Of a stretch of 64,000 bases of DNA, positions 34,379 through 47,200 are shown one piece after another. Position 1 is the first letter of the stretch, and each line of letters starts with the position of its first letter. Source of the stretch: Monosporascus cannonballus (taxonomy: Eukaryota; Ascomycota; Sordariomycetes; Xylariales); the NCBI GenBank assembly GCA_004154925.1, contig QJNS01000129.1:100611-164610 (forward strand), in the 5' to 3' direction. Made by a program: the position numbers and the translations under genes. The notes below the pieces were generated by a model. It had not been told where the DNA came from. It saw only the letters and a list, made by a program, of their open reading frames with translations, and searched no databases.

Positions 34379-36942
34379 ATTCTTATCTTTTTAAAAACGG
34401 AAAAAGCATACGTAGGATACGTTCATAAGGTTCTTTAAGTTTTATAAGACGTAAGGTTATTTGTTAACGCAGAAAGAAATTAGTTCTATATATAGGAAAT
34501 AAAATATCTGGGATATATTACTACCCTAGGATATATTAAATTAAACCCTAAAAAATTGCTATAATTAAAAAATAGCAAATATTAACGACGGTTAAGGAAA
34601 TATAAGTATTCCTTGGATTTATTAATTATTATAAAAAGTTTATTCGAAATTTTAGCAAAATAATTATATTTTTAACGAATCTTACAAAAAGAAAAAGTTT
34701 AAATAAACGCCAGATACGAAAAAGGTATTTTAGGAAATTAAAAATACGATTATTAACAAACCAGTACTAATTATATATGATTTAAATTGCCCCGTTAAAT
34801 TAAAAACCGATATTTCGGATTACGTATTAGGCGTAATAATCTGATAACGAAATAATTAAAGCAAATTATATCTTATTGTATTTTTTTATATAAGTTAAAA
34901 AGAACCGAATTTAATTAAGGCATTCCAAATAAAAAATTTATAGTTATTATTATAGCATTTCGAAAATTTAAGTATTTTTTAAAAAGGAATTTGTATTAGG
35001 TTAAGGTTTATACGGATTATCAGAATTTTACTTGATTTATTACGATTAAGGAATTTATAAAACGATAATTAAAATATACAGAAAAATTGGCGAATTTCGA
35101 TTTCATTATTATTTATAAGAAAAGATTAGAAAACGGCAAAGTAAATGTTTTAAATAAGCGATCAAACTTCGAAAAGAAATTAATAAAAGTTAATTATACA
35201 ATTTTTAATATTATTATAAAAGGATATTTACGCCCATAATAAATTCCAACAACTTAGATAACACCTTTAGATATGTATTAAAGGATTTAGTAATATAATA
35301 ACGGTTTTTTAAAAATTAAAAAACAAATAAAATACAAATTCTAAAAAAATATTAAAAACCTTTAATACGAAAAATATATGAATATCAGTTATACGAATAT
35401 CTAGGGATCCATAAAACCTTAAAATAACTTTAACGTACATATTTATTTCTTAAAATAAAATTAACGGAATAAAAAGTTATACGGTAATATAATATTTGCG
35501 TTAAAACAGAAATACGACGATATAAGCTATACAGAAAATTACAGTTATTATTAGTCGCAAAACGACTATAATATTTAATTATATTCGATTTTATTATTAA
35601 ATTTCTTATGTTAAAATATCCAGTTACGGGAAAATATTATAATAATACTTTCGTAATCGTTAATCGATTTACGAAATTTTCTTATTTTTTACTATATTAC
35701 GAAGATATAAATGCCGAACAACTAACATATATTTTTTTAAATATATTTTTAATATATACGGGTTATTAATAAAAATTATGTTAAATAAAGGATCGATATT
35801 TCTATTTAAGTTTTGGCAAGACCTTATGGCATAGATTAACTTAAACCATAAATTATCTAACGTATTTAAACTATAAATAAACAAATAAATACAACAAATA
35901 AATTAAAGCTTAAAAACCTATTTACGATATTACATTAATTATAAATAAAAAAATGGATTAAAAATTATTAATTATATAATTAGCTTATAATATTAGTTGT
36001 TACGAAAATATTAAAGTAATATTTGCAAACGCAAATTTTGGTTTTATTTTAAAAAGTTATAAAAGAATATGCGATAATGGTTTAATTAATATTAAAATAA
36101 TTTTTATATTACAAGAGTTATGGTAATTATATAAAAAAGTAAAGGTAAAATTGGAATTCGTACAAAATTAAATAAATAAATATTATAACCAAAAAAATTA
36201 AAAAGATTAACTTTTCACGAAGGGGAAATGGTTTTTTTCGTTATTAAAAATATTTAAATAAAATAACCCAGCAAAATACTCGATTTTAAATATATAGGTC
36301 CATATAAAATCGCCAAAAAATCTTAGAAAATAATTATTAATTAAAATTCTATTAAAAGTTAAATTCTATTCAATATTTTATATTTTTTTATTCGAATTAG
36401 CAGTAAATATAATTAAAATGTATACGGCATTAAACGATATAAAGGTAAAAAACGAACAAACGTACAAAATGGAAAAAAATATTTAATATACGAAAATAAA
36501 ACGGATTTACCTAATACCTAATTAAGTAAAAAAAGCACCCAAATTCCGAAAATACCTAGGAACCCGTTCAAAATTTTATTGGCGCCTAGCGCCTATTGAA
36601 AAACCTTTACCGGCAATAACGGGCGCGTCCTAATTAACAGCCGACCAGTTAGTAATAAGGATATTGGGCCAATTGGCCACGACATATGTTAATATAATAG
36701 CCGTAACAGCAGTTTCCAATTATCTTTGTTCCCGATACTTTTATTCCTTTAATTCGTTTAACGATTAAAGCTTACGTTATATCATAATAACGTTTTTCGA
36801 ACGAATAAAATGAAAACAAACTTTTATTTATTTTTTCCTAATATTTGCGTTAAGCTTCGAAATAAAGCCGTTAAAGTTTTAATAATCGTTTTTCGGTAAG
36901 CGCTTTTTTGCGTTTTAAGTATTAATATTCGTAACGAATATT

Positions 36943-37170
36943 TTATAAGGAAAAAATGGCTACGCCGGTACTATTATAAGATCGATTTCGATTACTATAT
37001 TCCTTATACCTTAAAATATTTTCTATTATTTTATACCTTATGTTTTTCGAGAAATAATAAGAATAAAACATAATTTCGTAATTAAATTCATTACAGGTTT
37101 TTACGAGGTTAATACGGCGAACGGTAAAAGAACAAGAAACGTGACGAATTTTGAAAATACGAAATAACAT
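36943..37170 (-). pseudogene. antisense ORF inside the RT2 3' end
   Basis: The minus frame from ATG 37170 begins 79 nt from the 3' LTR and stays open for 75 codons. It aligns with the antisense ORF of RT1: MLFRIFKIRH against MSGRISKRRA, and YSYYFSKN...NRSYNSTGVAIFS against YSFCSSKN...GRSYNGIGVSIS. The positions that are Cys in RT1 are mostly Tyr or other residues here, as expected after RIP. It ends early, before the helix-prone tail. Confidence 0.6.
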
Positions 37171-37248
37171 AATTAAAAGCAAAAAAAAAGATACTTACTA
37201 AACGAAAAAAAAAATCTTAAGGGCAAAATTTTGGAAAGAGGAAAATCG

Positions 37249-37627
37249 TATTACGACCCAATAAGTTTCGGCTTCAAAAAACAGTTAAATAAGGATCATA
37301 CGGACCATTATAAATTACGTAACGATAATCACTGCCAAACCAGTAATCAGAAATGATTAAAGGAAATCACAAACAATTATGATCATTATTAGCGATATGA
37401 TTATAAATAATTAAGCCAAGAAGGAAAAGGATATATACGTTCATTATTTCCACAATTTAGATAGCTTTAGCTTATAACACTTATCAATACCAATCGTTTG
37501 CAATAATAAGGTATTAAAAGACGTAATACGTTACTATATCTATTACTCAAATTCCCACGATACTCCTGTCAACATAAACCCGTACGACTTAAGGTTTAAT
37601 AGTTGGTTAAACCCCCTAGCCGTCACA
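37249..37627 (+). repeat. RT2 3' LTR
   Basis: Starts TATTACGACC (TG mutated to TA) and ends AGCCGTCACA. It is followed directly by the target duplication ATATT. Confidence 0.92.
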
Positions 37628-37632
37628 ATATT

Positions 37633-37904
37633 GTACGTATATCAACGCCGTTACCGTAACTGCGGACGTCAACGCCGCCGTAATAATTATTATAATTATA
37701 TTCATATTTATCTTTACGGTCGTTACGTTTATATCCGTATCCGTTTTTGCCGTACCTATATTTTCCGTACCGCTCATTTTATTTACGCTTATTATTTCGG
37801 CGGTTAAGCGCTAACGTACGCATCGGGCGTATAACGTACGTTACCCCGAATCTTATTTAAAATATTTACGTTTCGCGTTTACGAGTAAAAATATTAATAA
37901 GTAT
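37633..37904. other. CpG-dense remnant between RT2 and RT3
   Basis: No gene. Most of the C in this stretch is followed by G, often as TACG or CCG, in contrast to the AT-only neighbours. It may belong to an older element interrupted by RT2 (left side 30529-30901). Confidence 0.5.
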
Positions 37905-38184
37905 TGAATTGGGGTTGGGAGAATTGGTCTTGATCAGTGCGGATAACCATTTTATGTCACGGTACAGAATGGGATTGTCGAAAAATAAAAAACTTAATCT
38001 AACTATATTACTGGTGTTAAACCTTAATAACTAAAGTGGCAGAAAATATGCTAAATAATAATGATGGCCGAAGATGCCTAGGGGTTAAACCCATAGCGAA
38101 AAAAAACTTTTTAATATACATACGAAGCTCGGACTTTCTAATTAGCCGAGCCTGACCATAGATATAACACCCCGCCCCACTTTA
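37905..38184 (-). repeat. RT3 3' LTR
   Basis: Plus-strand ends TGAATTGGGG and CCCCACTTTA. It aligns along its length with 49314-49593 and with the copies at 60319 and 60719. It retains GC boxes such as CACCCCGCCCCAC while the interior is AT-saturated. Confidence 0.9.
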
Positions 38185-41100
38185 AACCTTTTTTCTTACG
38201 ATAAAAAACGTCCCCGTTCTATCGTAAAAAATAATAATAACCTAACGTTATAGCAAGCATATTATATTTATATCCTTACTAATTAATCCTTTTTCCTTCG
38301 ACGGGGTACATTTTCCAATATTCTTAATTCAGGATTCCGACCTTATTTTTTAACTAACTCCTTACGTTAAAAAGTTTTTTTCTTTATCTTTCTGTATTTT
38401 ATTTTCCAATTGTTAATTGCTAATCGATTTCTTGTATTTTTTTAACCTGGCTATCCTGGGATAAAATAAGGCTTTGGTCGTTTCCCAGTAGTCTGATATA
38501 TATTTTCTACCTATTAATATAGGATCTTATAAATTCCTGTTAACATAGCTCGGGTACGCTAATTACCAATTAATAAATAAGGTATATATTTTGCTTTGAT
38601 ATTATTATATGATTTACGCGTTAATATAAGGCCATTTCGAGATTAACGAAATATACAACCATCCTAATCGGAAAATAAAAAAAAGTCCGGAAAGTTTTTA
38701 GAAATAAGTAAGGGCCGTTTACCAGGCCAAAATCCTTTAAATATGTTTTCGTCCTAATGTTTATTATATAAACTTAGGTACGCCCTGATTTCCTATTTTA
38801 TTCTTTGACTAATTATTATTTTTCGTTTAAAATCGGCTTTCCGGTTCCTTATAAACGAGGTTTCCGTTCAATAATATAAAATAAATAAATTATTTAAATG
38901 CCATATATTTAATCAAGATATTATTTAGGAATTTTGGCTTTGTTAATACGCAGAAATAGATTATCAAAACTAACTTATTCCCATTTTTGTCGGTAAAATT
39001 TTAAAATTTTCTGAATTCGATCGTTTAAAAAATTATTAAATATTATAAAAATACGTTTTGATCGGATATGTAAAAGGCCAACCTAATGCCCATATCCTTT
39101 AATTTTATTAATACGAATAATATCGTAGGTTATCGTCCAAACGTAATCAAAACCCGAATTACGGATAACAGCTTTTATCTTTTTATCCAGTAACGTATAA
39201 TATCCTTAAGTAATAAAATAACCAACTTCGAAAATATATACCAGCTTATTTTTTATGGCCCTGCGCAAAAATGCATATGTTAATACCGTAATACCTTTTG
39301 ATCGGAGGTATTTTTTATTAATAATAAGCATAATAATTCTTTAAAACAATATAATTACGGCATTATGTTATAAGCCCAGATTATTTTCGAAATTTAGTAA
39401 CATTTTAAAATAATTCTAAAGGTAATATTTTCCTTACTTATATGGGATAATAAGTATTAATCGATTAAAGTTAATTTTTCGATCAAAATGAAATATGGGA
39501 ACATAAAATAAAATGTCGCCGTATAGCTTTTTTAACATTTTTTCAAATTTTAATATACTCAAAACCTTAATATTTGCAACTTTATTTAATTTACTAAACT
39601 TAAATTAATTTATTTTCCTAGGGTTTGGCTTAGGATTAATCCGAACCGGTTTTTTGAACTGCTTTTTCGATAACGTCGATACCACAATATATATAATAGG
39701 ATCCGGATATATAGTAAATAAGAAATCGTAATATAGGTAAATAAATATGAAATATAATTAATAAACTGTAAAATTAATATGGTATTAAAAGATATCTGAT
39801 AATAATAATAAAATATAACAGCAATTAATCGATATTTGCAATTTTTAATTATTTTTCTAAAAAAAATTCTAGTACGCCGAAAAAATTCCAGAAAATCTTT
39901 ATTTGATATTATTAAGAAAAGTACCGTACGTAATTATCGTTTCCAATTAATTACTAACAGGCGTTATTATTTTTGTATTTTTTTAAACTTTAATTTTTAT
40001 AATTCCCCATTTTTTCTTTAGTAATAATATTTATTTCCTATTTACGTATATTAATACCTGTATCTATATATATCTTCCCTTTTATTTATTACGTTTAATT
40101 GGTTTATTATGGGCATTTTTAGACCGTTAAAACCTTTTAAGCGTTAAAATTCCCGTATTAATACGGATCCTAAAAGATTAACTAAATAAATAAGTTATCT
40201 GTTAACTGAAAATAAGGTTTTCGATATTATTAGGAACGGTTAAATTCGATATAATTAAAATTTTTAAAACCTTGATCGTTTTTCGGCATATCGTCGTTAT
40301 ATTCTTAAAACTTTAAAACATTTTATATTCGTTAAGCCTTTTATTCGTAAAGTAAATAAACTTTTGGCTTTTTAATTTTAGCGTAATAATAAGCCTTCGA
40401 TTAACTTTTCCGATATTTATAAAAGCTAAAATCCCATATATTATTAGGCTTTTATATCCGAGTTGTATTTCTTTTTGGATATCGATTTAGTAATATTACT
40501 AAAGGTAATAATTCTCTTTTTTTATAACTCCAGTTATAAATAATTTACTTTTGCCTAAACCTTATTATCCTTAACAGAAAATACAGTAATCTATCGAAAA
40601 TAATCCGGCAGCTTTTCCGATTTTAAGTACCGTTAAGCAGTTCTTTAAAAGTTACCGATCAATAATATTAATGCTTAATATTAATACTAAAAAATCTTCG
40701 TTATCCTTAAATTTATCGATTTCTCCCGGTTTAAAAATTATTAATTAATCTTTTCATTTATTTACTAGTATTAACAAATTTAATCTTTGCTAATATCCTT
40801 TTTCCATATTCCAACATATAATCAATATCTAAAATAATAATGCGGTTATTATTTATATTATTTCCAAATATTTCGAAATAAATTTTTTTTTATCGTAACC
40901 TATTTTATCTTAAGTAATAATAAATACTTAAAGCAATATTTATTTCGTTTACTTTCGGTCCCGTTATTAGTCGGTTTCTAAAATAGCGAATTACCGGTAT
41001 TAATTTTTGGGAAATTATTAACGCCTAATTACCAATTACCAAAAATACTGCTTTCTAAAAGCAAACTCGGGATAAAAACCGTATTTGTTGAAATTATCCG

Positions 41101-42489
41101 CGCCGGCTTTTTGGGTTAACTTATGGTATATTTTGTTAAAAACCTTCGGTACGTAAATAAGCTATTTATTTAAACTTTTAGAATACTTAATTTAATATCT
41201 TACAAAGTTTCTAAAAAACGTTATTACGTTTTTAAATCGCCTAAAAATTACAAAATATTTTTACTTTTCGGATATATATCGTTTTTTAGCTTTGCAGAAA
41301 ATACTTATAGTAATTATATCGGATCGATTAATAAATATAATTATATATTTAAGGATAATTAGTTTAAGGATTTCCGAACGCGTTTTATAAAAAAACCGCA
41401 AATTAAATTAAATATTTAAAAATTAAACTATAAAGGTTTTTACGAATTTAATAATAGTTCCTTTTAACATCTAATTGAAAAAAGGCTTACCGATCCCCGT
41501 TATATAATTAAAGCTTGCAATATTATAAGAAATTCGGATAAATTATTACCTTAGTATCTTAACAATTCTAAGAATTTAATAAAAATATAAATTAATATTT
41601 CCTTTTATATATTAACACTTTAATAATAACCGTAACAATTTTTTTTCTCGTCCGATTAATTAATTTCGTATATGCCATTAATATCTATAACTAGATAACT
41701 TTCGAATTATTTATTCGATATTTAAACTTTAATATTTATCTTAATAAATTCGGTAATTTTAAGTTGCCAGTTTTTCGGTAACTTAATATTTATACCGTTT
41801 AATGTTTTGCTCGTAATATTATATAACCGATCGAGTTCGTTAAATAATAATTTTATTTAATTATTTTATTGCAAGTTAATTAATTTTTAATATTCTTTTT
41901 TATTTTTAACAAATTGCTTTAATTTATTAATAAGGAAAATTCCCCGTAATAATATCTTATCAATTTTCTTTAAGCAATATATGCCTTAATTAATTAAATT
42001 ATTAATTAAATATAATTTTATTTATCGGTATTTCACCTTTATTCCTTTAAACATATTAATATATCGTAACATATTATAAAGCAATATTAAGGTATTAATT
42101 TTTAAACGCCGAATATTTATTTTGTTTTTGTTTTTCAAATTAATAAGTTAAGCAACTTTATGACGTTACCTAATAATTACCTTAATTCCTTTAATAATAT
42201 CGTTAATTTTATGTTTTAACAACTTAATTCGTTATATAATCAAATATTCTTTTAATATAGTAAGATCTTATATTATAATCCTTTATATCAGTATTATAAT
42301 TTCGATTAATAAAAACGTTTTTTAGCCGTGTAATAACTTATAAAGGCTAAAACCGTAATTTTTCACAATAATATTATCCGCAAATACTATCTTAGGCAGG
42401 AACTTAACTTATCCTTTATCCGTACCGTTTATCACTTTTATTAATCCTTTAACGATTGGGATATGCCCTTTTTTAATTAATCCCTGCCG

Positions 42490-42741
42490 TTAAATAACGT
42501 ATATAACTTTAACCTTTCGTTTAATCCCAAATATTTTGCAAATTTCGATAATTTCTCCCTTATTTTTAAAACCTTTATCGATCTTAATTTTAACCGGAAT
42601 TCCATATCGATAAAAAATATATTCGTCTAGGAATTTCCTAATTATAATAAAAATAACTGTACGTAAAGTTTTAATTTCGAAATATCCGGATAATTCGTAT
42701 CGGGTTTTAACAGTTACCTTATACTCGTCGTTATTTGGCAT
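42490..42741 (-). pseudogene. RT3 integrase core fragment
   Basis: An 83-codon open frame reads YELSGYFEIKTLRT, then FIIIRKFLDEYIFYRYGIP, then IDKGFKNKGEIIEICK and FGIKRK. This follows the fungal Gypsy integrase order D-LSGW-E, F-W-D-I--RHG, DGG-EN-G-----L---YGIKR. The final YGIKR is followed by divergence and stops. It is the best preserved coding piece in RT3. Confidence 0.8.
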
Positions 42742-44011
42742 AAATTAAACGTTAATAACTTAGATAATTACGATATCCAAAAGATCTAAAAAACTATAAT
42801 TTTTCTCAAAACGTCAATTAACAACTTTCTGGCATAAAACGTAGGCAAGGATTACTTCCCATATATGCCCATATATATTACGCCAATAATATAAAGCAGT
42901 TATACGTCGATATGTTATATCTTATCCCTTATAACCGTAATCCTTATGGTATTATCTAATTATTATTAGGCGTTTTTATTCGTTATCGACAATTTTACGA
43001 TTGTTATATTATTTCTTTACTTTACGCCACAAAATATTATTTTGGACAAAATATTTTAGGGCTTCGGTTTTAAAGGTTATTCGTTTTTTTATCGTTACCT
43101 CCGATAATCGATTAAGAAATTTTAATATCATCAGAAACTTTGCGTATTTTTGTAATTATTTAAATCAAATCCCAATTAAAGATTTTTCTCTTTTTACTTA
43201 GGTTATTCCGGTTATAATATTAAACCAAATAACGTTTAGCTAAATATTAATAAAATTATTAACTTTTCTCTTTTATTAATCGTTCAGTTTGTTAAAAAGC
43301 TCGGCTAATTTTCTCGATAATCTATTAACGGCTGTATTTTTTTTTGCTAAGAACATATTTAATTTCGAAGTCGAAAAAGTTAATTTACGGAATTTAACGA
43401 ATAAATAAAATACCTGATAATAAATTTATGAAATTATTAATCTGTATAACTAATACTTTAACGTCAATTTCCAGCGTAAATCGAATTCTATAAATATAAT
43501 TTTGGAATCGCCTTAAGATTTTGAAAATAGCTCGATATTCCAGCTTAATAACATTATAACTTAGTTCGGTTCCTTTTTAGGTATCACATTTATAGCGCGC
43601 CGGATGCTTTACGCCATTAATTATCTAGCCTAACGTTCCTTCGAAACCTTGCTCGTACGAATCCGTTCTTATAATAATTTTTCTTATTCGGGGGTTATAA
43701 TTAATAATAATTAAGGTTAAAGCCGTTATAAGTTCCTTTTAAAACGTTTCTATAATATATTTTTAATTAATACCTTAAATAAAAAGTTTGTTCTTACGGA
43801 ATAAATAGATAAAAGGTTTTACCTTAATAACATAATACATAATAAATATCCAATAATAAACGGTAATTCTTAAAAAGGCTTTAACTTTCGATACGTTCTT
43901 ATAAAAACGAATTTCCAGAATTTTTATTACTTTAGCTATTTTAGGTTAACGATTATTCGCACCGTAGAAAAATCCAATTATAATCGCAAATTCGTAACAC
44001 TATTAGGACTT

Positions 44012-44230
44012 TTACATATTAATCGTAATTCCGACAAGTTCGTAATGAAAAAGGGTTTTATTTATATTAATAATATGTTTAAAAATGAACCGTCGAATTC
44101 CGGGGAAAATTCCAATATTATTATATCGCATTTTTGATCTTTTAATACTAACGTTATTTACGAATAACCGCGCGATTTCGGGTATTAAATTATAAAGAAT
44201 CCTTTTCATTATATGATAAAAATAAACCAT
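44012..44230 (-). pseudogene. RT3 reverse transcriptase / RNase H-side fragment
   Basis: A 72-codon minus frame reads GIRRFIFKHIININKTLFHY followed by ELVGITINM. It resembles the segment after the YxDD box in fungal Gypsy polyproteins (RRF---H---L---L--IE-AGATIS). Its position upstream of integrase in the same orientation supports the call. Confidence 0.6.
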
Positions 44231-47200
44231 AAAATTAATAAACCTATAAGCATGGTGGTATATCGGAATAATTCTAACGGTATTACGAATATTATTATAT
44301 TTTTGTTAATACGAATTAAAATAACTTAATTATACCTAAAAAGGTCTATAAGGGGAATTGAAAAGCATATAGCGAAATCTGCAGAAAATTTATTACAGTT
44401 TTCCGATATAAATATATTCTATAAAGTAATAAAGTTTAGCTTTATTAGAGAATTAATTAATTACAAACCGCCATCCTTTTTTTTTATAAAAAACCAGGTA
44501 TTCCGATACGTAATATACGATTATTCGAATATTTTTTTAATACGTATTCGCAATACGTTAATTAACTTATTCTTTACATTAATTTATATTATAATACCCT
44601 TAGTTTGCCATAGTTTATAGGGAATAATTTTGATTTCGTAAAAAAATATAATAATCTTTTTGATTTAACCATATTTTTATTAGTCTTATCTTAGGGCAAC
44701 TTTTTTCCGGAATAACATCTTTTTGAAAAAGGCTTTTTCCATACGGGTAAACCTGTTGCTAATCTGATTAAATAAAGTTTTAATTTTTTTTTCGGTTAAT
44801 CGAATCCCGTAGGATATCAAAATGAGCCTAAGAAATAATGCCGTTAATAGTATGCCAGGTTTATCTGGGACACCTTTTTGCTCCTTGATCGTTTATATAA
44901 CTTTTTCGAATTCCTTAATTTTTTAATTTGGGTCCTTAGGTAATATCGATTTATCGGGTAATATATTATTAATAGGAACCACCTTTTTCCACTTAAGCTT
45001 ATATATGGTATTGATCTAAACCGTTTTTTTCTTTTTTTCTCTAATGTTATTATATATTTTTTCCCATAGAATTCCATATAGCGCATATGCCAATTTTTCG
45101 TTACTAAACTGTCTCAAAATCTTGTTCCTAAGGTTTAACTTATTTCCTATAATTTTCTGGATCGTTTTATGGTTTTGCTTAAAGGATATTTTTCTTATCG
45201 AAAATATATGAGGGCTTATAACGGATTTATCTGTTTTTTCGTTATTAAGCTTATTTGCATTAATAAAACGGTTTATAGGTTTACCGGCTGTACTTTTTCA
45301 AGTTAGTTATCCGCGCGGAATTTACGGCTAATTCGCCCTGTTAATATTAAGAAAATAATAATTTTTGTTGGACCGAATTTTAGAATTTTTTCTATTATTT
45401 CTGGGTCCATATTTAATATTATTTTCGATTTCGCCATAAAATTAAGTCCTAATATTAATAGCTACATTATGGGGCTGTCGTTGACAACAAAAAAAGGAAT
45501 AGTAAGTAATTAATTAATTAACCAGATCGGAATTTCGATTACGTTTTTACACTTAGTCCTTTTTTAGGAGTTAAATCCTATAAAAAAACCCGTATTTGTC
45601 GTATTGCCAACCTATATTTCTTAACGTACGATAAGATTATAATATTTGATTCGGCTCCGGTATCAATAATATTATTAATTAGGTTTTTTCCTTTTTTAAG
45701 ATTAATTTTAATAATAAGTCGGAATAACGGGGTAATATATTCGGTCGGATTATATTGCTATACGGACAAAATGTTAATTTTGTTTTATCCTTCCGGCTTA
45801 TATTTAATATTTATAATTAAAATCTTAGGCGTTTATCGCGGGTTAATAGGTGCAAAGCCGCGGACTTTTGCCTTTGTTATTTTGATTATTTCTTTATTCC
45901 TGCGATTTAATGCTTTTAGGGTTTTTGCAGCCATGAAATTTTTGAAAACCTTATTAAAATCTGGGCAAACCTTAATCAGTTCCGATTAAGTGATTTCGAA
46001 CTTTTTTTCGTATTTTTGTAAATTTTAATTTCTTAATATTTTATTAAACACTTATTAATTAGTTTATTGTAGCTAAAAGTATAGTCCGTTTATATTCTTA
46101 TTTCGGTATTTAGAAATAAGGGTTTATTTTACATAAGTTTATTATTATCGATTTTGTTTTTTTTATCGTTTCGCCGGTATTTTTCTTCTTTTTACCAGGT
46201 CGCTTAGTTAACATAATACTTGTAAATATAAGGGGTTAATTATTTATATTAACCTTTAATGCATAAATCTTTTTAAAATGCTGAATACCTTGGTTTTAAA
46301 TAAGGTTTTTTTAAAGTTAATTAACCAAAAATACTTTTTTATAAAATGGCTTACCGTTTTTTATAATAAAATAAAATATATTAATTTTAATAATACGGTT
46401 TTGATTAATAGCGGGCTCCGGTTAATTAAGCTTTAAGATTATCGTGGGATAACATATATCCGGGGTATTAAGACGGGTAAAACTTTGGTTAATATTAGGT
46501 TTAAATTTTCCTAGTTTTTTAAAAATTTTCTATTAGTAATTATAATATTTTATTTTGTCCTTAAAATAATTAAGGAAATTAGGCGAATTATGTATTTATT
46601 TTGAAATTTTTTTTTAAATAGGAATCCTTTTATCGATCGTTTAATTTTGAGATGTTGTCGAGAATTATATTATACCCAGATTAAACCGATTAATTTTAAA
46701 CCCAAACAAGATTGTATATTGCTTATTATTAAGCGAAATTTAACCGGTTTTTTCCATATTCGAAAATAACCTATACGTATATATTACGTATCCTTATTTG
46801 CCCCAAAATTAATAGGTTTTTCTCTTAAAATTGCCACATTGTCTTTTGCAATTTCGGTAATTATTTCGGTAATTACCTTATTTACGATAGGATCTTATTT
46901 TGTTAAAATTATCCGGTTAAAAATTTATTATATTAATTAATGCGTTGGTATTATTATATTGTGCCTAAGGCGGTTTTTGGCCGAAAAATGCGTAATATTA
47001 CGATAATCGGATAACTTTATAATTTTTTTATCTTTTTCTTAAAGGCGTTAAAGTTCTAAATTTGTTATATTTAGGTAATTTTTAATTCCTGTAAAGTATT
47101 AATAATTTCCGATATCTGATTACGTTTCGCCGATAAAAAAAGCTTAGGTCTAGAACTGCTTTATCGAATAAACCTAAGGTTTTATTATTATACTTTTTTT

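Larger units (their letters stand above)
30907..37627 (+). mobile_element. RT2: RIP-degraded Ty3/Gypsy LTR retrotransposon with 5-bp TSD
   Basis: LTRs at 30907-31285 and 37249-37627 are bounded by the direct repeat ATATT (30902-30906 and 37628-37632), so this is one insertion event. A polypurine tract (GGAAAGAGGAAAA) precedes the right LTR. The pol region runs plus. A reverse-transcriptase segment (FKTKYELFKYLVI, then VICYLDDILIF) spans about 34240-34395 with the YLDD box intact at 34367-34378. An integrase strand TFVIVNRFTK lies at 35647-35676. All pol frames are broken by many stops, mostly TAA, consistent with C-to-T/G-to-A mutation. It is the least degraded RT domain in the window. Confidence 0.92.

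Noticed and set aside
45771..45989. 72-codon plus-strand frame in RT3 as a further antisense ORF
   Set aside because: Not near the 3' LTR, no Cys cluster or basic start; a composition effect.
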